Below the pieces are notes generated by a model that saw only the letters and a program-made list of their open reading frames with translations, was not told the DNA's origin and ran no database searches. From positions 1 to 5,978 of the forward strand of contig OMRJ01000088.1 in NCBI GenBank assembly GCA_900313475.1: DNA of 5,978 bases, written 5' to 3'. Shown in pieces: positions 5,813-5,978 of the stretch; within the stretch, counting starts at the first letter, position 1, and the number at the start of each line of letters is the position of its first letter. Both the position numbers and the translations under genes were made by a program. Source of the DNA: an uncultured Eubacteriales bacterium (GTDB taxonomy: Bacteria > Bacillota > Clostridia > Oscillospirales > Acutalibacteraceae).

Positions 5813-5978
5813 TTATTTTCTGTTGAGGATGTATACGTTAACGCCTCTCCAGCCCCATTTTACGCAGTCGTCATACGCGCGCATATAGAGGTCGACCGTT
5901 GCGCCGTGCTCCCATTGAGCAAAGCCGCCCGTATCCTCTGCGCGGCAATAGCCGTAAACAATGCTGCCGTCGGCGGAG
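5813..5978 (-). CDS. 3D-domain protein, C-terminal end only
   Basis: The last 54 residues of a protein whose 5' part lies beyond the window's right edge; the stop is TAA at 5815-5813. The visible sequence, with YGYCRAEDTGG, VDLYMRAYDD and WGWRGVNVYIL, matches the end of the 3D domain (named for three conserved Asp, shared with MltA-type lytic transglycosylases and Firmicutes cell-wall proteins related to Rpf/YabE). Asp15 and Asp29 of the fragment sit at the expected acidic positions. In Clostridia such domains are usually the C-terminal part of secreted peptidoglycan-acting proteins, so a cell-wall role is likely, but the N-terminal domains are not visible. The terminator at 5696-5736 ends this gene on the - strand. 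Confidence 0.82.
   Translation of the reverse strand, partial: SADGSIVYGYCRAEDTGGFAQWEHGATVDLYMRAYDDCVKWGWRGVNVYILNRK

Overview
The window looks like chromosomal DNA from an anaerobic, low-GC-lineage Gram-positive bacterium of the class Clostridia, probably a gut or rumen Oscillospiraceae/Ruminococcus-type organism. The clues are a single-chain pyruvate:ferredoxin oxidoreductase with strongly C-biased third codon positions, a YgjV-type membrane protein, the end of a 3D-domain cell-wall protein, and a secreted protein ending in a Cys-x-x-Cys-Gly-x-x-His plus hydrophobic-helix tail that I associate from memory with Clostridia exoproteins. The genus is inference.

Layout, left to right. (1) 1-2171, + strand: the C-terminal 722 residues of pyruvate:ferredoxin oxidoreductase (nifJ/por). 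The gene starts outside the window. (2) 2198-2232: a very stable 16-bp hairpin between two convergent genes, serving either or both strands. (3) 2252-4285, - strand: a 677-residue secreted protein that joins a C-type lectin domain to a papain/C39-like cysteine-peptidase domain, then a beta-rich region and the Cys/His tail. It is visibly more AT-rich than its neighbours. (4) 4286-4886: 600 bases without a protein gene, but not empty. On the - strand there is a near-consensus promoter (TTGACA-17-TACAAT) whose predicted start falls on the first base of a 168-nt imperfect palindrome. The palindrome folds into one long rod with an asymmetric central bubble and is followed by a UUCG-capped intrinsic terminator. 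This has the architecture of a free-standing structured RNA, and 6S RNA is the known family it most resembles. On the + strand, a second promoter leads within a few bases into a 17-position hairpin followed by eight T, a candidate RNA of about 74 nt. (5) 4887-4963, - strand: tRNA-Arg(ACG) with encoded CCA, a good promoter and its own terminator. (6) 5141-5686, + strand: a YgjV-family membrane protein with its own promoter, divergent from the tRNA. (7) 5696-5788: two consecutive hairpin terminators in a convergent gap. (8) 5813-5978, - strand: the last 54 residues of a 3D-domain protein.

Apart from a possible link between the - strand structured RNA and the lectin-peptidase gene, each gene appears to be its own transcription unit with its own promoter or terminator. 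The RNA lies directly upstream of and co-oriented with the lectin-peptidase gene, so read-through of its terminator would make it that gene's 5' leader. No obvious separate sigma-A promoter for that gene was found in 4299-4366. No CRISPR array, insertion sequence, transposase or prophage gene is visible.
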